Assembly: GCF_000746275.1 (NCBI RefSeq)
Contig: NZ_KN050828.1
Location: forward strand, 723,384 to 787,383
DNA length: 64,000 nucleotides
Source of the DNA: Thermopetrobacter sp. TC1
GTDB lineage: Bacteria; Pseudomonadota; Alphaproteobacteria; Rhizobiales; Aestuariivirgaceae
Direction of reading: 5' to 3'
Under the pieces are notes generated by a model, which made no database searches, was not told the DNA's origin, and was given only the letters and a program-made list of their open reading frames with translations. Made by a program: the position numbers and the translations under genes. Below are positions 28,689 through 36,879 of the stretch, piece by piece (the stretch's first letter is position 1; each line of letters begins with the position of its first letter).

Positions 28689-31391
28689 ATGGGCTTGGCT
28701 GAGCGGGATCCGGACACGGGCGGGGGCGAAGGCGCTGAGGCGCCTGCAGCGGCCGCGCATGACAGGGCGGCGGTGATCCATGCCGGCGTGGCCGTTCTTT
28801 CCTGGCTGCACAGGCGGTGGGTGCTTTTCGTCTATGGCCTGCTGGCAGGGCTGAGCCTTCTGGCGGCGGCGCTGTGGCTGAAGGTGGATACCGACCCCTC
28901 CCGCATGATCTCTCCCGATCTTTCCTTCCGGCGGGACTATCAGCGCCTGATCGCGGCCTTTCCGCAGCTGGACAATGCCATGATCCTGCTGGTGGAGGGG
29001 CAAGATCCCAAGGCGGTGCGCACCACGGCCGAAGCGCTGACAGAATCCTTCAAGGCCCGGCCCGATCTGTTCTCCCATGTGCTGGCCCCGGCCTTGAGCC
29101 CCATGTTCTCCGATTACGGGCCGTTGTATCTCTCCCTGCCGGCCCTGGAGCGGCTCACCGCCCAGCTTGCCCAGGCCGCGCCCATGCTGCGCCTGCTGGC
29201 GGAGAGGCCGGACATGGAGGGCATGACCCGGCTGTTGGGCGGGATGTTGCGCCAGAAGCCTTCCGCCTTGGCCGGAAGCGATGGCCTGCGGCGGCTGTTC
29301 ACGGCCATGAGTGAAGCGGTACGCACCGTGCAGGAAGGGCGGGCCCGCCCCATGGACTGGACAGCGCTCGGTGGCATCGAGGGCAGGGAAGAGCCGCGGC
29401 GCATTTTCATTCTCGTCAAGCCCAGGCTGGACTTCTCCCGGCTTGATCCGGCGGCGGAGGCCATGGCAGAAGCCAGGCGCATCATCGCCGATCCGGAGGC
29501 GCGCGATGGCCGGGGGGTGCGCGTGTGGCTGACGGGCGAGGCGGCGATGAACGCCGAGGAATTCTCCACCATCACACGGGGCGCGATCATCGCCGGGGTG
29601 CTATCGTTCCTGATCGTTTCAGGCGTGGTGCTGCTCGGTCTGCCCTCGCGGCGGCTGCTGATTGCGGTGATCACTCTCATCATCATCGGCTTTGCGCTCA
29701 ATGCCGGGTTCGCCACCCTCAGCGTCGGCTCGCTGAACATGATCTCGGTGGCCTTCGCCGTTCTGTTCATCGGGTTGGGGGTGGACTATGCCGTGCACTT
29801 TCTCTTGCGCTGGGCAGAGGAGGCGCGCATGCCGCCCAATGACGAACCCCGGCCACTCGCGCGTGCGGCCGCCGCCACCGGCCCGGCGCTGGCCATGTCG
29901 GCGCTGACCACGGTTCTTGCCTTTCTCGCCTTCTGGCCCACGGATTTCGTCGGCATGACCCAGCTCGGCATCATCGCCGCCGGCGGCATCGTCATCGCCT
30001 ATGTGGGCACGCTGACGCTTGTGGCTGCCGTTCTCGGCCTGTTGCCGCGCTCATCCCGTCTTGTCGCCCCCCGAAAGGAGGGGCGAATCAGCCGTTGGCG
30101 GCATCTTCTGCCGGCGAAAGCGGCGTGGCGCATCCGGCAGGCGGTCACGCTGCTCGTTCTGTTGCTGGCGGCGGGATCAATCGTGTTTCTCCCCAAGGTG
30201 CGCTTTGATGGCGATCCGGTCAATCTGAAGGATCCGGCCGCGCCGTCCGTACGGGCCTATGCCGTTCTTCTTCAGGAGGAGCCGCGACTCGTGCAGGCGG
30301 TTTCCGCCCTTGCCAGCGGGCGCGAGGAGGCAGAAAAACTTGCCCGTCTGCTGAAGGACCTGCCGGAAGTGGGTGAGGTGATTACGGCTCTCTCCTTCCT
30401 GCCGGAGCGGCAGACGGACAAGCTTGCCCTCTTGCGGGCACTGGCGCGGCAGTTGCCGGATTCAGTCCGGCCCAGGCAGGAGGACATTGGCCATAAAAGA
30501 CGAATCGCGGCCCTGCGGCAGATGATCGGCCTGCTTGCCCGCATGGAGAGACTGGAAGCCTATGCGCCTGATCTCAGGAAAGCAGCGGGGGCGCTGCGTC
30601 AGCGTCTTGAGGCATTCCTTCAGCGCAAGGGAAAGGACAAAAAGGCGGTGGCCGCGCTGGAGGCGGCGTGGTTCGTGCGCCTGCCGGAACTGATCAACGG
30701 CCTGCAGCGCCTGGTGCGCACCGGGCCGCTGACGGTGGAAAACATGGATCCCGCCTTGAAGCGCTGGTACATCGCCGAGGATGGTCGCTGGCGCGTGGAG
30801 GCAGCGCCGGCACGGCGGCTGAGCACCGATGCCGAGATGCGTGCATTCGCCCTGGCGGTGCGGCGGGTGGCGCCGCAAGCCGCGGGCGCGCCGGTGGAAA
30901 TAACGGGCGCGGCCTCGGTCGTATCGCGGGCGATGATCGCGGCCATGCTGCTGGCCCTGGGCGGTGTTATCGTGGTGGTAGGCATCATGACCCGATCGGC
31001 GCTGGCCGTTGTGCTTGCGCTTGCGCCCATCCTGCTGGCGGCGATTCTGCTTCTGGCCTATACGGTGATTTTCGATGCGCCCTTCAATTTTGCCAATGTC
31101 ATCGTCCTGCCGCTTCTGCTGGGGCTGGGGGTGGATTCCTCCATCCACTATCTGCACAGAGCGCGCGAGGCGGCCTCGGGCAGCGCGGTGCTTGATACCT
31201 CAACGCCCCGGGCCATCATCATTTCAGCGCTCACCACCATGGGCTCCTTCGGCACCCTGTGGTTGACGCCGCACAGGGGCTTGAGCTCCATGGGCGAGCT
31301 GCTGACGGTGGCGATTGCGCTGATGCTTTTGTGTACGCTGGTGGTCATGCCGCAGCTCATCGACTGGGCCGTGCGATGGAAGAAGGCATGA
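28689..31391 (+). CDS. hpnN: Hopanoid transporter HpnN (RND/MMPL superfamily)
   Basis: A 900-residue MMPL-type transporter: a first helix (about 42-58), a periplasmic domain (about 60-280), five helices (about 285-455), a further helix (about 480-500), a second periplasmic domain (about 500-745) and five C-terminal helices. Paired motifs FIGLGVDYAVHFLLRWAEEA and LLGLGVDSSIHYLHRAREAA mark the two membrane halves. HpnN proteins move hopanoids to the outer membrane. The ATG has only a close AAGGA (3-base spacing), and a GTG at 28773 is a possible alternative start. It lies 55 bp after hpnO. Confidence 0.92.
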   Translation: MGLAERDPDTGGGEGAEAPAAAAHDRAAVIHAGVAVLSWLHRRWVLFVYGLLAGLSLLAAALWLKVDTDPSRMISPDLSFRRDYQRLIAAFPQLDNAMILLVEGQDPKAVRTTAEALTESFKARPDLFSHVLAPALSPMFSDYGPLYLSLPALERLTAQLAQAAPMLRLLAERPDMEGMTRLLGGMLRQKPSALAGSDGLRRLFTAMSEAVRTVQEGRARPMDWTALGGIEGREEPRRIFILVKPRLDFSRLDPAAEAMAEARRIIADPEARDGRGVRVWLTGEAAMNAEEFSTITRGAIIAGVLSFLIVSGVVLLGLPSRRLLIAVITLIIIGFALNAGFATLSVGSLNMISVAFAVLFIGLGVDYAVHFLLRWAEEARMPPNDEPRPLARAAAATGPALAMSALTTVLAFLAFWPTDFVGMTQLGIIAAGGIVIAYVGTLTLVAAVLGLLPRSSRLVAPRKEGRISRWRHLLPAKAAWRIRQAVTLLVLLLAAGSIVFLPKVRFDGDPVNLKDPAAPSVRAYAVLLQEEPRLVQAVSALASGREEAEKLARLLKDLPEVGEVITALSFLPERQTDKLALLRALARQLPDSVRPRQEDIGHKRRIAALRQMIGLLARMERLEAYAPDLRKAAGALRQRLEAFLQRKGKDKKAVAALEAAWFVRLPELINGLQRLVRTGPLTVENMDPALKRWYIAEDGRWRVEAAPARRLSTDAEMRAFALAVRRVAPQAAGAPVEITGAASVVSRAMIAAMLLALGGVIVVVGIMTRSALAVVLALAPILLAAILLLAYTVIFDAPFNFANVIVLPLLLGLGVDSSIHYLHRAREAASGSAVLDTSTPRAIIISALTTMGSFGTLWLTPHRGLSSMGELLTVAIALMLLCTLVVMPQLIDWAVRWKKA

Positions 31392-31522
31392 GCACCGCTT
31401 GACCCGCCCGTTGACGGAGGGGCATAAGCGGAGAAACGTCTGTGACCGGCCGGAGAGGCTGGCGGGCCCTGCATGAGAAATCGTGGCAGGGTATGCATCG
31501 CAAATAAATCAAGGAGGCCGGC

Positions 31523-32656
31523 ATGGCCGTTCCGCTCATCCAACAGATTCGTGTCGGCGCCTATATCCTGAAGCAAAAGCTGGCGGGGCGTGCGCGCTAT
31601 CCGCTTGTGCTCATGCTCGAGCCGCTGTTTCGCTGCAATCTCGCCTGTCCCGGCTGCGGCAAGATCGCTCATCCCGATGACATTCTCAACAAGCGACTCA
31701 GCGTGGAAGACTGCGTGGCAGCGGCCGAGGAATGCGGGGCGCCGATCGTTTCCATCCCGGGCGGCGAGCCGCTCATCCACAAGGAGATGCCACAGATCGT
31801 AAAGGCGCTCATTGCCCGCAAGAAGTTTGTCTATCTCTGCACCAACGGGCTTTTGCTGGAAAAGAAGCTCGATGATTACGACCCTTCGCCCTATCTGACC
31901 TTTTCGGTGCATCTGGATGGCCTGGGCCGGGATCATGACCGGGCGGTGGGGCAGGATGGCGTGTTTGAGCGCACGGTTTCGGCCATTCGCGCCGCCCTGA
32001 ATCGCGGGCATCGCGTCACCGTCAACTGCACGCTGTTCAACGATGCCGAGCCGCGAAAGGCTGCGGATTTTTTCGATTTCGTCATGGCGCTGGGCGTGGA
32101 GAGCATCACGGTTTCCGCCGGTTACGCCTACGAGAAGGCTTCCGCGCAGGAGCATTTTCTCTCCCGCACCCAGACCAAGGCCCTGTTCCGGGAACTGTTC
32201 CGCATCCAGAAGCAGGAGAAAAAGCGCTGGCGTTTCAATCAGTCCCTGTTCTACCTGGATTTTCTCGCCGGCAATCGCCGCTATCAGTGCACGCCCTGGG
32301 GTAATCCCACCTATAACGTTTTCGGCTGGCAGCAGCCCTGCTATCTGATCGACGAAGGCCATGCGCCCACGTTTCGCGCACTCATGGAGGAAACCGACTG
32401 GGCGGCTTATGGCGTCGGCCGCTATGAGAAATGTTCGGACTGCATGGTGCATTCCGGCTTTGAACCGACGGCGGTGAACGACATGGTGTCCCACCCCTTG
32501 CAGGCGCTGAAGCTATTGATCAAGGGCATCCGCACGGAAGGCCCGATGGCGGAGGATTTCGACCTTTCAGGTGCCCGCGCAGTCAGGGAAGAGAGTGGAT
32601 CGGGCGAAAAGACGGCAGAAAACCCGCCGCAGACGGCCGAACGGAAACGGGCGTGA
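31523..32656 (+). CDS. hpnH: Adenosyl-hopene transferase HpnH (radical SAM)
   Basis: A 377-residue radical SAM enzyme that adds the 5'-deoxyadenosyl group to diploptene, the first step of hopanoid side-chain elongation. The Fe-S motif CNLACPGC lies at about residues 36-43. SIPGGEPLIHKEMPQIV, YLCTNGLLLEKKL and the SPASM-like cysteines in RRYQCTPWGNPTYN and KCSDCMVHSGFEPTAV are family features. AAGGAGG precedes ATG 31523. The C-terminal ~35 residues are a polar tail. With hpnO and hpnN it forms a hopanoid tailoring group; squalene-hopene cyclase and hpnG are not in the window. Confidence 0.96.
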   Translation: MAVPLIQQIRVGAYILKQKLAGRARYPLVLMLEPLFRCNLACPGCGKIAHPDDILNKRLSVEDCVAAAEECGAPIVSIPGGEPLIHKEMPQIVKALIARKKFVYLCTNGLLLEKKLDDYDPSPYLTFSVHLDGLGRDHDRAVGQDGVFERTVSAIRAALNRGHRVTVNCTLFNDAEPRKAADFFDFVMALGVESITVSAGYAYEKASAQEHFLSRTQTKALFRELFRIQKQEKKRWRFNQSLFYLDFLAGNRRYQCTPWGNPTYNVFGWQQPCYLIDEGHAPTFRALMEETDWAAYGVGRYEKCSDCMVHSGFEPTAVNDMVSHPLQALKLLIKGIRTEGPMAEDFDLSGARAVREESGSGEKTAENPPQTAERKRA

Positions 32657-32879
32657 GGCTTGCACTGGTTGTATGCGGATCCTGGCTGATGATTTCGCTT
32701 GGCCGCAGCATCGAGGGCAGAATGGAGAGGTTGGGGTGTTCCATTCTGCAGCGTGGGGTGAAAGCAGACTTGATTCTCGTCTCACGGAGCGTTAGCTCTT
32801 GGGCAGAGAACGCAAGCCGGGGCCCGTCAGCAAGAACCTCTGTGCCCGGCCGTTCATTCCACATCCCGCCCGCATTTTC

Positions 32880-32955
32880 GCCGGCTTAGCTCAGATGGCA
32901 GAGCACCTGATTTGTAATCAGGGGGTCGGGGGTTCGAGGCCCTCAGCCGGCACCA
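32880..32955 (+). tRNA. tRNA-Thr (anticodon TGT)
   Basis: A 76-base cloverleaf with encoded CCA. The acceptor stem GCCGGCT/AGCCGGC is perfect. The D arm is GCTC/GAGC, the anticodon stem CCTGA/TCAGG holds loop TTTGTAA (anticodon TGT), and the T arm is GGGGG-TTCGAGG-CCCTC with one G-U pair. It lies 223 bp after hpnH and 16 bp before a palindromic element, a typical insertion hotspot. Confidence 0.95.
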
Positions 32956-32970
32956 TGTTGCCAATCGGTC

Positions 32971-33146
32971 TAGGGCGTGTCCTCATAAAATCCGACCCGC
33001 CAGCCCCTTGAGGTCGGCATTTTCGCTTCATCTCGCTGACTTTTCGCCCTTGAAAATAGCTTTGGCTATTTCCTGCGTGCGAAAAGATCAGCGATATTTT
33101 GCGAAAATGACGCTGGCATCGCCGTCTTTTATGAGTCCACGCCCTA
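32971..33146. mobile_element. MITE-like palindromic element, TA-flanked
   Basis: A 172-bp element (32973-33144) is bounded by TA on both sides. Its 18-bp ends are inverted repeats with two mismatches (gggcgtgtcctcataaaa against ttttatgagtccacgccc). Internally, about 30 bases around 33017-33050 (cattttcgc..tcgctga..ttttcgc) repeat in inverted form around 33078-33110. Almost the whole element could therefore fold into one long hairpin. It encodes no protein, and the ends with a TA duplication suggest mobilisation by an IS630- or IS5-type transposase in trans. Confidence 0.7.
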
Positions 33147-33348
33147 AAAATCAGTGGTTTTGGCTTTGGGGTGAATCTATCTCAGGTAAATATACTTTGA
33201 ATAAATAATAGTATACCTTGCTATTAAAGGTAGCATAATTTTGTATTGCTCTGCAAAAGATAATATGTTACTTTACGTTAAACCAATATTATCAATAATG
33301 ATGCAAGGCAACTCTTCTCGCAATAGTAGATTCGGGGAGGCAGAGGGG
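33147..33348. other. AT-rich leader of the inverse-autotransporter gene
   Basis: About 200 bp with long A/T runs, unlike the GC-rich chromosome around it. A small dyad (tacctt...aaggta, about 33214-33232) is visible. Several sequences resemble -10 boxes (for example GATAAT at 33259-33264), but none pairs with a convincing -35 box, so no promoter is assigned. GGGGAGGCAGAGGGG before 33349 contains the ribosome site. Confidence 0.5.
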
Positions 33349-34236
33349 ATGCGCAAGAGTGTGTGGGTGCGGGGTGCCGTAATAGCGGCAGGGGTTTCCT
33401 TGTCGGCGATGATGTCTGCCGCCGGCGAGACAACGCAGGATGTGCGGGCTTGGTTGCTGTCACCGGAGCAGTGGCTTGCGCGCACGCATCTGGAGTTTCA
33501 CTACGACAGCGACACAAAAGATCCGCGTTTCTCACTGGAGACGGTTCAGCCGCTTTTTCTCAGTCCCGATCTGACCCACACCTTTTTCACACAAGGGCGC
33601 CTCTCCCTCGAGGATGGTGATTGGACCGGAAATATCGGGGTTGGCTATCGATTCCTCGTTGATGAAGAATCACTGCTTTTTGGCGTCAATGCCTGGTATG
33701 ACCGGATGTGGAATCCCGATCATCAGCGCGTTGGACTCGGAGCGGAAATCATCGGCGGCTATCTGGACCTCCGTGCGAACTGGTACAATGGCATTTCCGA
33801 TTGGAAGCTGAATGATGGAAAGCTCGAAAAGGCGCTGGATGGTTTTGATGTTTCCGTGGAAGGGCCTCTTCCCTACATGCCATGGGCGCGTGTCAATCTT
33901 GGCTACTATTATTGGGATGCATTGAGAGGGGCCAAGAATCTCAATGGTTTTCGTGGCGAGCTGGTCGTGGACGTGACCAGGCAGTTTCAGATTTCGGGCG
34001 GTATTCACGCCGACAATCAGGATACAACGGCATTCATAAAGCTCTCCCTGTCACTGGGGGCGCCGGCGGATCGCCAGTTCACGCTGGTCGATACGGGGGT
34101 CACTTCAACGCCATTCGTGAAACGTGATCTGAGGCGCATGGTGCTCATGCCCGTGAAGCGCCAGCATCGCATCGTGCTGCAGCGTCGGAGCAGGAGTGGC
34201 GGTGTCAGCGGTGGTGTTGTCATTGGGCGCAGCTGA
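33349..34236 (+). CDS. Stand-alone inverse autotransporter beta-barrel (intimin/invasin-type translocator, no passenger)
   Basis: A 295-residue protein with a signal peptide (about 1-26, VRGAVIAAGVSLSAMMSAAG) and a beta-barrel matching the inverse autotransporter domain (PF11924 pattern): FFTQGRLSLEDGDWTGNIGV, GYRFLVDEESLLFGVNAWYD, HQRVGLGAEIIGGYLDLRAN and FDVSVEGPLPYMPWARVNLG. The barrel ends near residue 245 (AFIKLSLSLGAP) and is followed by the typical linker block LMPVKRQHRIVLQ. The protein then stops after about 16 more residues, where intimin-type proteins would begin Ig-like passenger domains. Codon use is mixed and less GC-rich than neighbours. A secreted protein gene follows at once and may encode the missing cargo. 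Confidence 0.82.
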   Translation: MRKSVWVRGAVIAAGVSLSAMMSAAGETTQDVRAWLLSPEQWLARTHLEFHYDSDTKDPRFSLETVQPLFLSPDLTHTFFTQGRLSLEDGDWTGNIGVGYRFLVDEESLLFGVNAWYDRMWNPDHQRVGLGAEIIGGYLDLRANWYNGISDWKLNDGKLEKALDGFDVSVEGPLPYMPWARVNLGYYYWDALRGAKNLNGFRGELVVDVTRQFQISGGIHADNQDTTAFIKLSLSLGAPADRQFTLVDTGVTSTPFVKRDLRRMVLMPVKRQHRIVLQRRSRSGGVSGGVVIGRS

Positions 34237-34291
34237 TCGTTGGTCCAATCGTCTTAGTGGTATGCGTTCGGGAAAGCGGGAGTATGGGGCG

Positions 34292-35038
34292 ATGGTGCGT
34301 ATTGGCAAGCAGTTCCTGATGGTTGCGGCGGGAATGGTGCTTCTTGGACAGTCTGTGGGAGCGCAAGTAGTTTGTAATCCAAATAATGCGTCGGCTTCTA
34401 ATACTCCGATTAGTTATACTGTGCTTATAAAAAAGATTATTTTATGTCCGCAGGGGCAGGTGTGTGATTACGCTAATGGACCCTTCTTGTATGATGGTGC
34501 GGGGAAAGAGATAGATATTGCATCTTTTGGGAAAGGCGGATTTGAAAGAATTGTTGGTCCCGATCAGATTATTAAGGCAGGAACTTATGATAAGATGGCA
34601 TTTTTATTGTCTAGTACAATAAATGTCAAAGGTGTGGTTAATGTAAATGGTGAATACTGCTATACAACTACAGTTGATAACAATAATAAATTGTGTACAC
34701 AGGCCCATGCGCCTGTGGGTAGTGAGGGGGATGCGCGGAATAACGCAGTTACTGTGGGCTTTCAGCTTCCAAATATGTCTAAAAACGCTGCGCAATATAA
34801 ATATGATATATCTGGAAGTGATTTTAAACTAGAGTTTACATTGGCTAACATAATAAGTGTACCGCAGGACGTCAGAATGGGGGATGTTACGGAGCAAATG
34901 GGCTTATTTTTCAACGTTGATGCTGGTGTAAAAGCCTATATTGATACAAATCAGTGCTTTACAATTCTTGGTAGTCCTACGATAACATTCAAAATCGGAG
35001 ATACAGCTGTTATACCAAACGTTACCGTGGGGCCGTGA
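34292..35038 (+). CDS. Secreted protein of unknown family, putative partner of the upstream barrel
   Basis: A 248-residue protein with a clear signal peptide (cleavage after about residue 24, GQSVGA/Q). The mature part has six cysteines (28, 52, 58, 123, 135 and one near the C-terminus), many Asn/Thr/Val residues and beta-type alternation (ISYTVLIKKIILCP, INVKGVVNVNGEYCYTTT). The segment KAGTYDKMAFLLS resembles strands in secreted beta-sandwich proteins such as DUF4382, but no family is assigned. Codons become AT-rich immediately after the signal peptide. It starts 55 bp after the barrel gene, with GGGAG upstream of ATG 34292; ATG 34262 is an alternative. It converges on the quinone reductase gene, 16 bp away. 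Confidence 0.75.
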   Translation: MVRIGKQFLMVAAGMVLLGQSVGAQVVCNPNNASASNTPISYTVLIKKIILCPQGQVCDYANGPFLYDGAGKEIDIASFGKGGFERIVGPDQIIKAGTYDKMAFLLSSTINVKGVVNVNGEYCYTTTVDNNNKLCTQAHAPVGSEGDARNNAVTVGFQLPNMSKNAAQYKYDISGSDFKLEFTLANIISVPQDVRMGDVTEQMGLFFNVDAGVKAYIDTNQCFTILGSPTITFKIGDTAVIPNVTVGP

Positions 35039-35054
35039 TCCATACGTGTGCAAG

Positions 35055-36083
35055 TCATTTTTTCACTGTCATCCAGTGATCGGGTGATAAAACCACCTTG
35101 CCGCGGTGGGGGCCTTCGATGCGGCGGTGGGCTTCTGCTGCCTCTGTCAGGGGATAGGTGCTGTCGATGACGGGGCGGATTTCGCCTTCCGCGATGTGGG
35201 GCCAGATGTGTTTTTCCAGGGCGCTTGCGATGCGCGCCTTGTCCTGAACCGGGCGGATGCGCAAGGTGGAGCCGGTGAGGGTCAGGCGCTTGAGCATGAC
35301 GGGCAGCAGGTCCAGCTCAACACGCGCGCCGTTCTGATAGTTGATGTTGCAGATGCGGCCCTCGCGGTTGGCCAGGCGGATGTGTTTCTGGACATACTCA
35401 CCGCCGATGATGTCGAGCACGACATCGACACCGTTCTTGCCGAGAATGCCGGTGAGCACTTCCTCGAAATCCTCGGTGCGGTAATTGATGGCGCGCTCCG
35501 CCCCCAGCTCCTCGCAGAAGCGGCAGTTTTCGTCACTGCCGGCGGTGGTGAAGATGCGTGCGCCCATGACGCGGGCCATCTGGATGGCGGTGGTGCCGAT
35601 GCCGCCGGCCCCGCCATGAACGAGGAACACTTCGCCGGGCTGCAAGCGGCAGCGGTCGAAGACATTGGTCCAGACGGTAAAGAAGGTTTCCGGCAGGGCG
35701 GCGGCCTCGACCATGGACAGGCCCTTGGGAACGGGAAGGCAGGTTTCGGCCGGTGCGACGCAATATTCGGCATAGCCGCCGCCGGAAACCAGCGCGCAGA
35801 CGGCATCGCCAATCTGCCAGCGCGCCGCATTCGGCCCCAGCGCAACGATCTCGCCCGCCACTTCCAGCCCCGGCTCTTCCGGTGCGCCCCTGGGCGGCGG
35901 ATAGCGCCCCTGTCTTTGCAACACATCCGGATAATTGACACCGGCGGCATGGACGCGGATGAGCACCTCGCCCTCACCGGGCTCAGGCACGGGGCGCGTG
36001 AAAGGCTCCAGCACCTCCGGCCCGCCCGGCCGGGTGATGCGGATGGCGGTCATCTGTGTCGGGACTGTCACGGTGTCAGTCAT
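35055..36083 (-). CDS. NAD(P)H:quinone oxidoreductase, PIG3-like (zinc-free MDR family)
   Basis: A 342-residue medium-chain reductase. The GroES-like N-domain contains VRIHAAGVNYPDVLQRQGRYP-type residues (read as VHAAGVNYPDVLQRQG). The cofactor domain has EVFLVHGGAGGIGTTAIQMA (about 143-162) and RAINYRTEDF. The catalytic zinc cysteine and histidine are absent, as expected for quinone oxidoreductases of the PIG3/TP53I3 group. The ATG at 36083 lacks a strong ribosome site, and Met11 (36053) is an alternative. It probably reduces quinones or enones; the physiological substrate is unknown. Confidence 0.88.
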   Translation of the reverse strand: MTDTVTVPTQMTAIRITRPGGPEVLEPFTRPVPEPGEGEVLIRVHAAGVNYPDVLQRQGRYPPPRGAPEEPGLEVAGEIVALGPNAARWQIGDAVCALVSGGGYAEYCVAPAETCLPVPKGLSMVEAAALPETFFTVWTNVFDRCRLQPGEVFLVHGGAGGIGTTAIQMARVMGARIFTTAGSDENCRFCEELGAERAINYRTEDFEEVLTGILGKNGVDVVLDIIGGEYVQKHIRLANREGRICNINYQNGARVELDLLPVMLKRLTLTGSTLRIRPVQDKARIASALEKHIWPHIAEGEIRPVIDSTYPLTEAAEAHRRIEGPHRGKVVLSPDHWMTVKK

Positions 36084-36182
36084 GCGCCAGACCGTAGCAT
36101 CGTTCTGTTGCGGTGCAAGCCCGACCTTGGTTCGTCAGGAGATGGCAGGGAAGGCGCAACAAGTCTGCTGGATTAACCTTTT

Positions 36183-36716
36183 TCAGGGCGTTGCGCGGGC
36201 GCGTTCCAGCGCTTCCATGATCAGGCGCTCGGCTTCCTCGTGATGACCCCAGCCCTCCGTGCGCACCCATTTTCCAGCCTCGAGATCCTTGTAATGGGTG
36301 AAGAAGTGTTCGATCTGACGCAGCTGGATCTCGGGCAAATCGTCGATGTCGAATATCTTCTCGTAATGGCGGGTGATATGCGGGGCCGGCACGGCAATAA
36401 TCTTTTCATCCAGGCCCTTTTCGTCCCGCATCTTGAGAACGCCAACGGGGCGCACGGCGATGATGCAGCCCGGAATCAACGGACGGGAGGAGATGAGCAC
36501 GACATCGATGGGATCGCCGTCGTCGCAAAGCGTGTGTGGAATGAAGCCATAATTGCCGGGATAGCGCATGGGCGTGTAAAGATAGCGGTCCACGACCATG
36601 GTGCCGGCGGCCTTGTCCATCTCGTACTTGATGGGCTCACCGCCGATGGGCACCTCGATCACCACATTGACTTCATGAGGCGGATTGCTGCCCGGGCTGA
36701 CGGCATCCAGACGCAT
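36183..36716 (-). CDS. ppa: Inorganic pyrophosphatase
   Basis: A 177-residue family I soluble pyrophosphatase, which hydrolyses PPi to phosphate. Active-site motifs are present: [41 protein letters not shown] (about 53-73, holding the metal-binding aspartates DGDPID) and KDLEAGKWV near the C-terminus. GGAGA precedes ATG 36716. It is monocistronic, with gaps of about 100-160 bp on both sides. Confidence 0.98.
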   Translation of the reverse strand: MRLDAVSPGSNPPHEVNVVIEVPIGGEPIKYEMDKAAGTMVVDRYLYTPMRYPGNYGFIPHTLCDDGDPIDVVLISSRPLIPGCIIAVRPVGVLKMRDEKGLDEKIIAVPAPHITRHYEKIFDIDDLPEIQLRQIEHFFTHYKDLEAGKWVRTEGWGHHEEAERLIMEALERARATP

Positions 36717-36879
36717 GGGCCAATCTCCTTGATGGTGTTCAGGAATTGCGAGCAGCGCCAGCGTGGAAAGGGCTGGTGCTGACGTTTCAGAGGGTGCTTT
36801 GCGTTAGGAAACGGGCTGGCGCAAGGCCTGCTTTCGTGGCGTGGCAAGGTGGCGCGTTCCGAAGGAAGGCGCGAGGATT

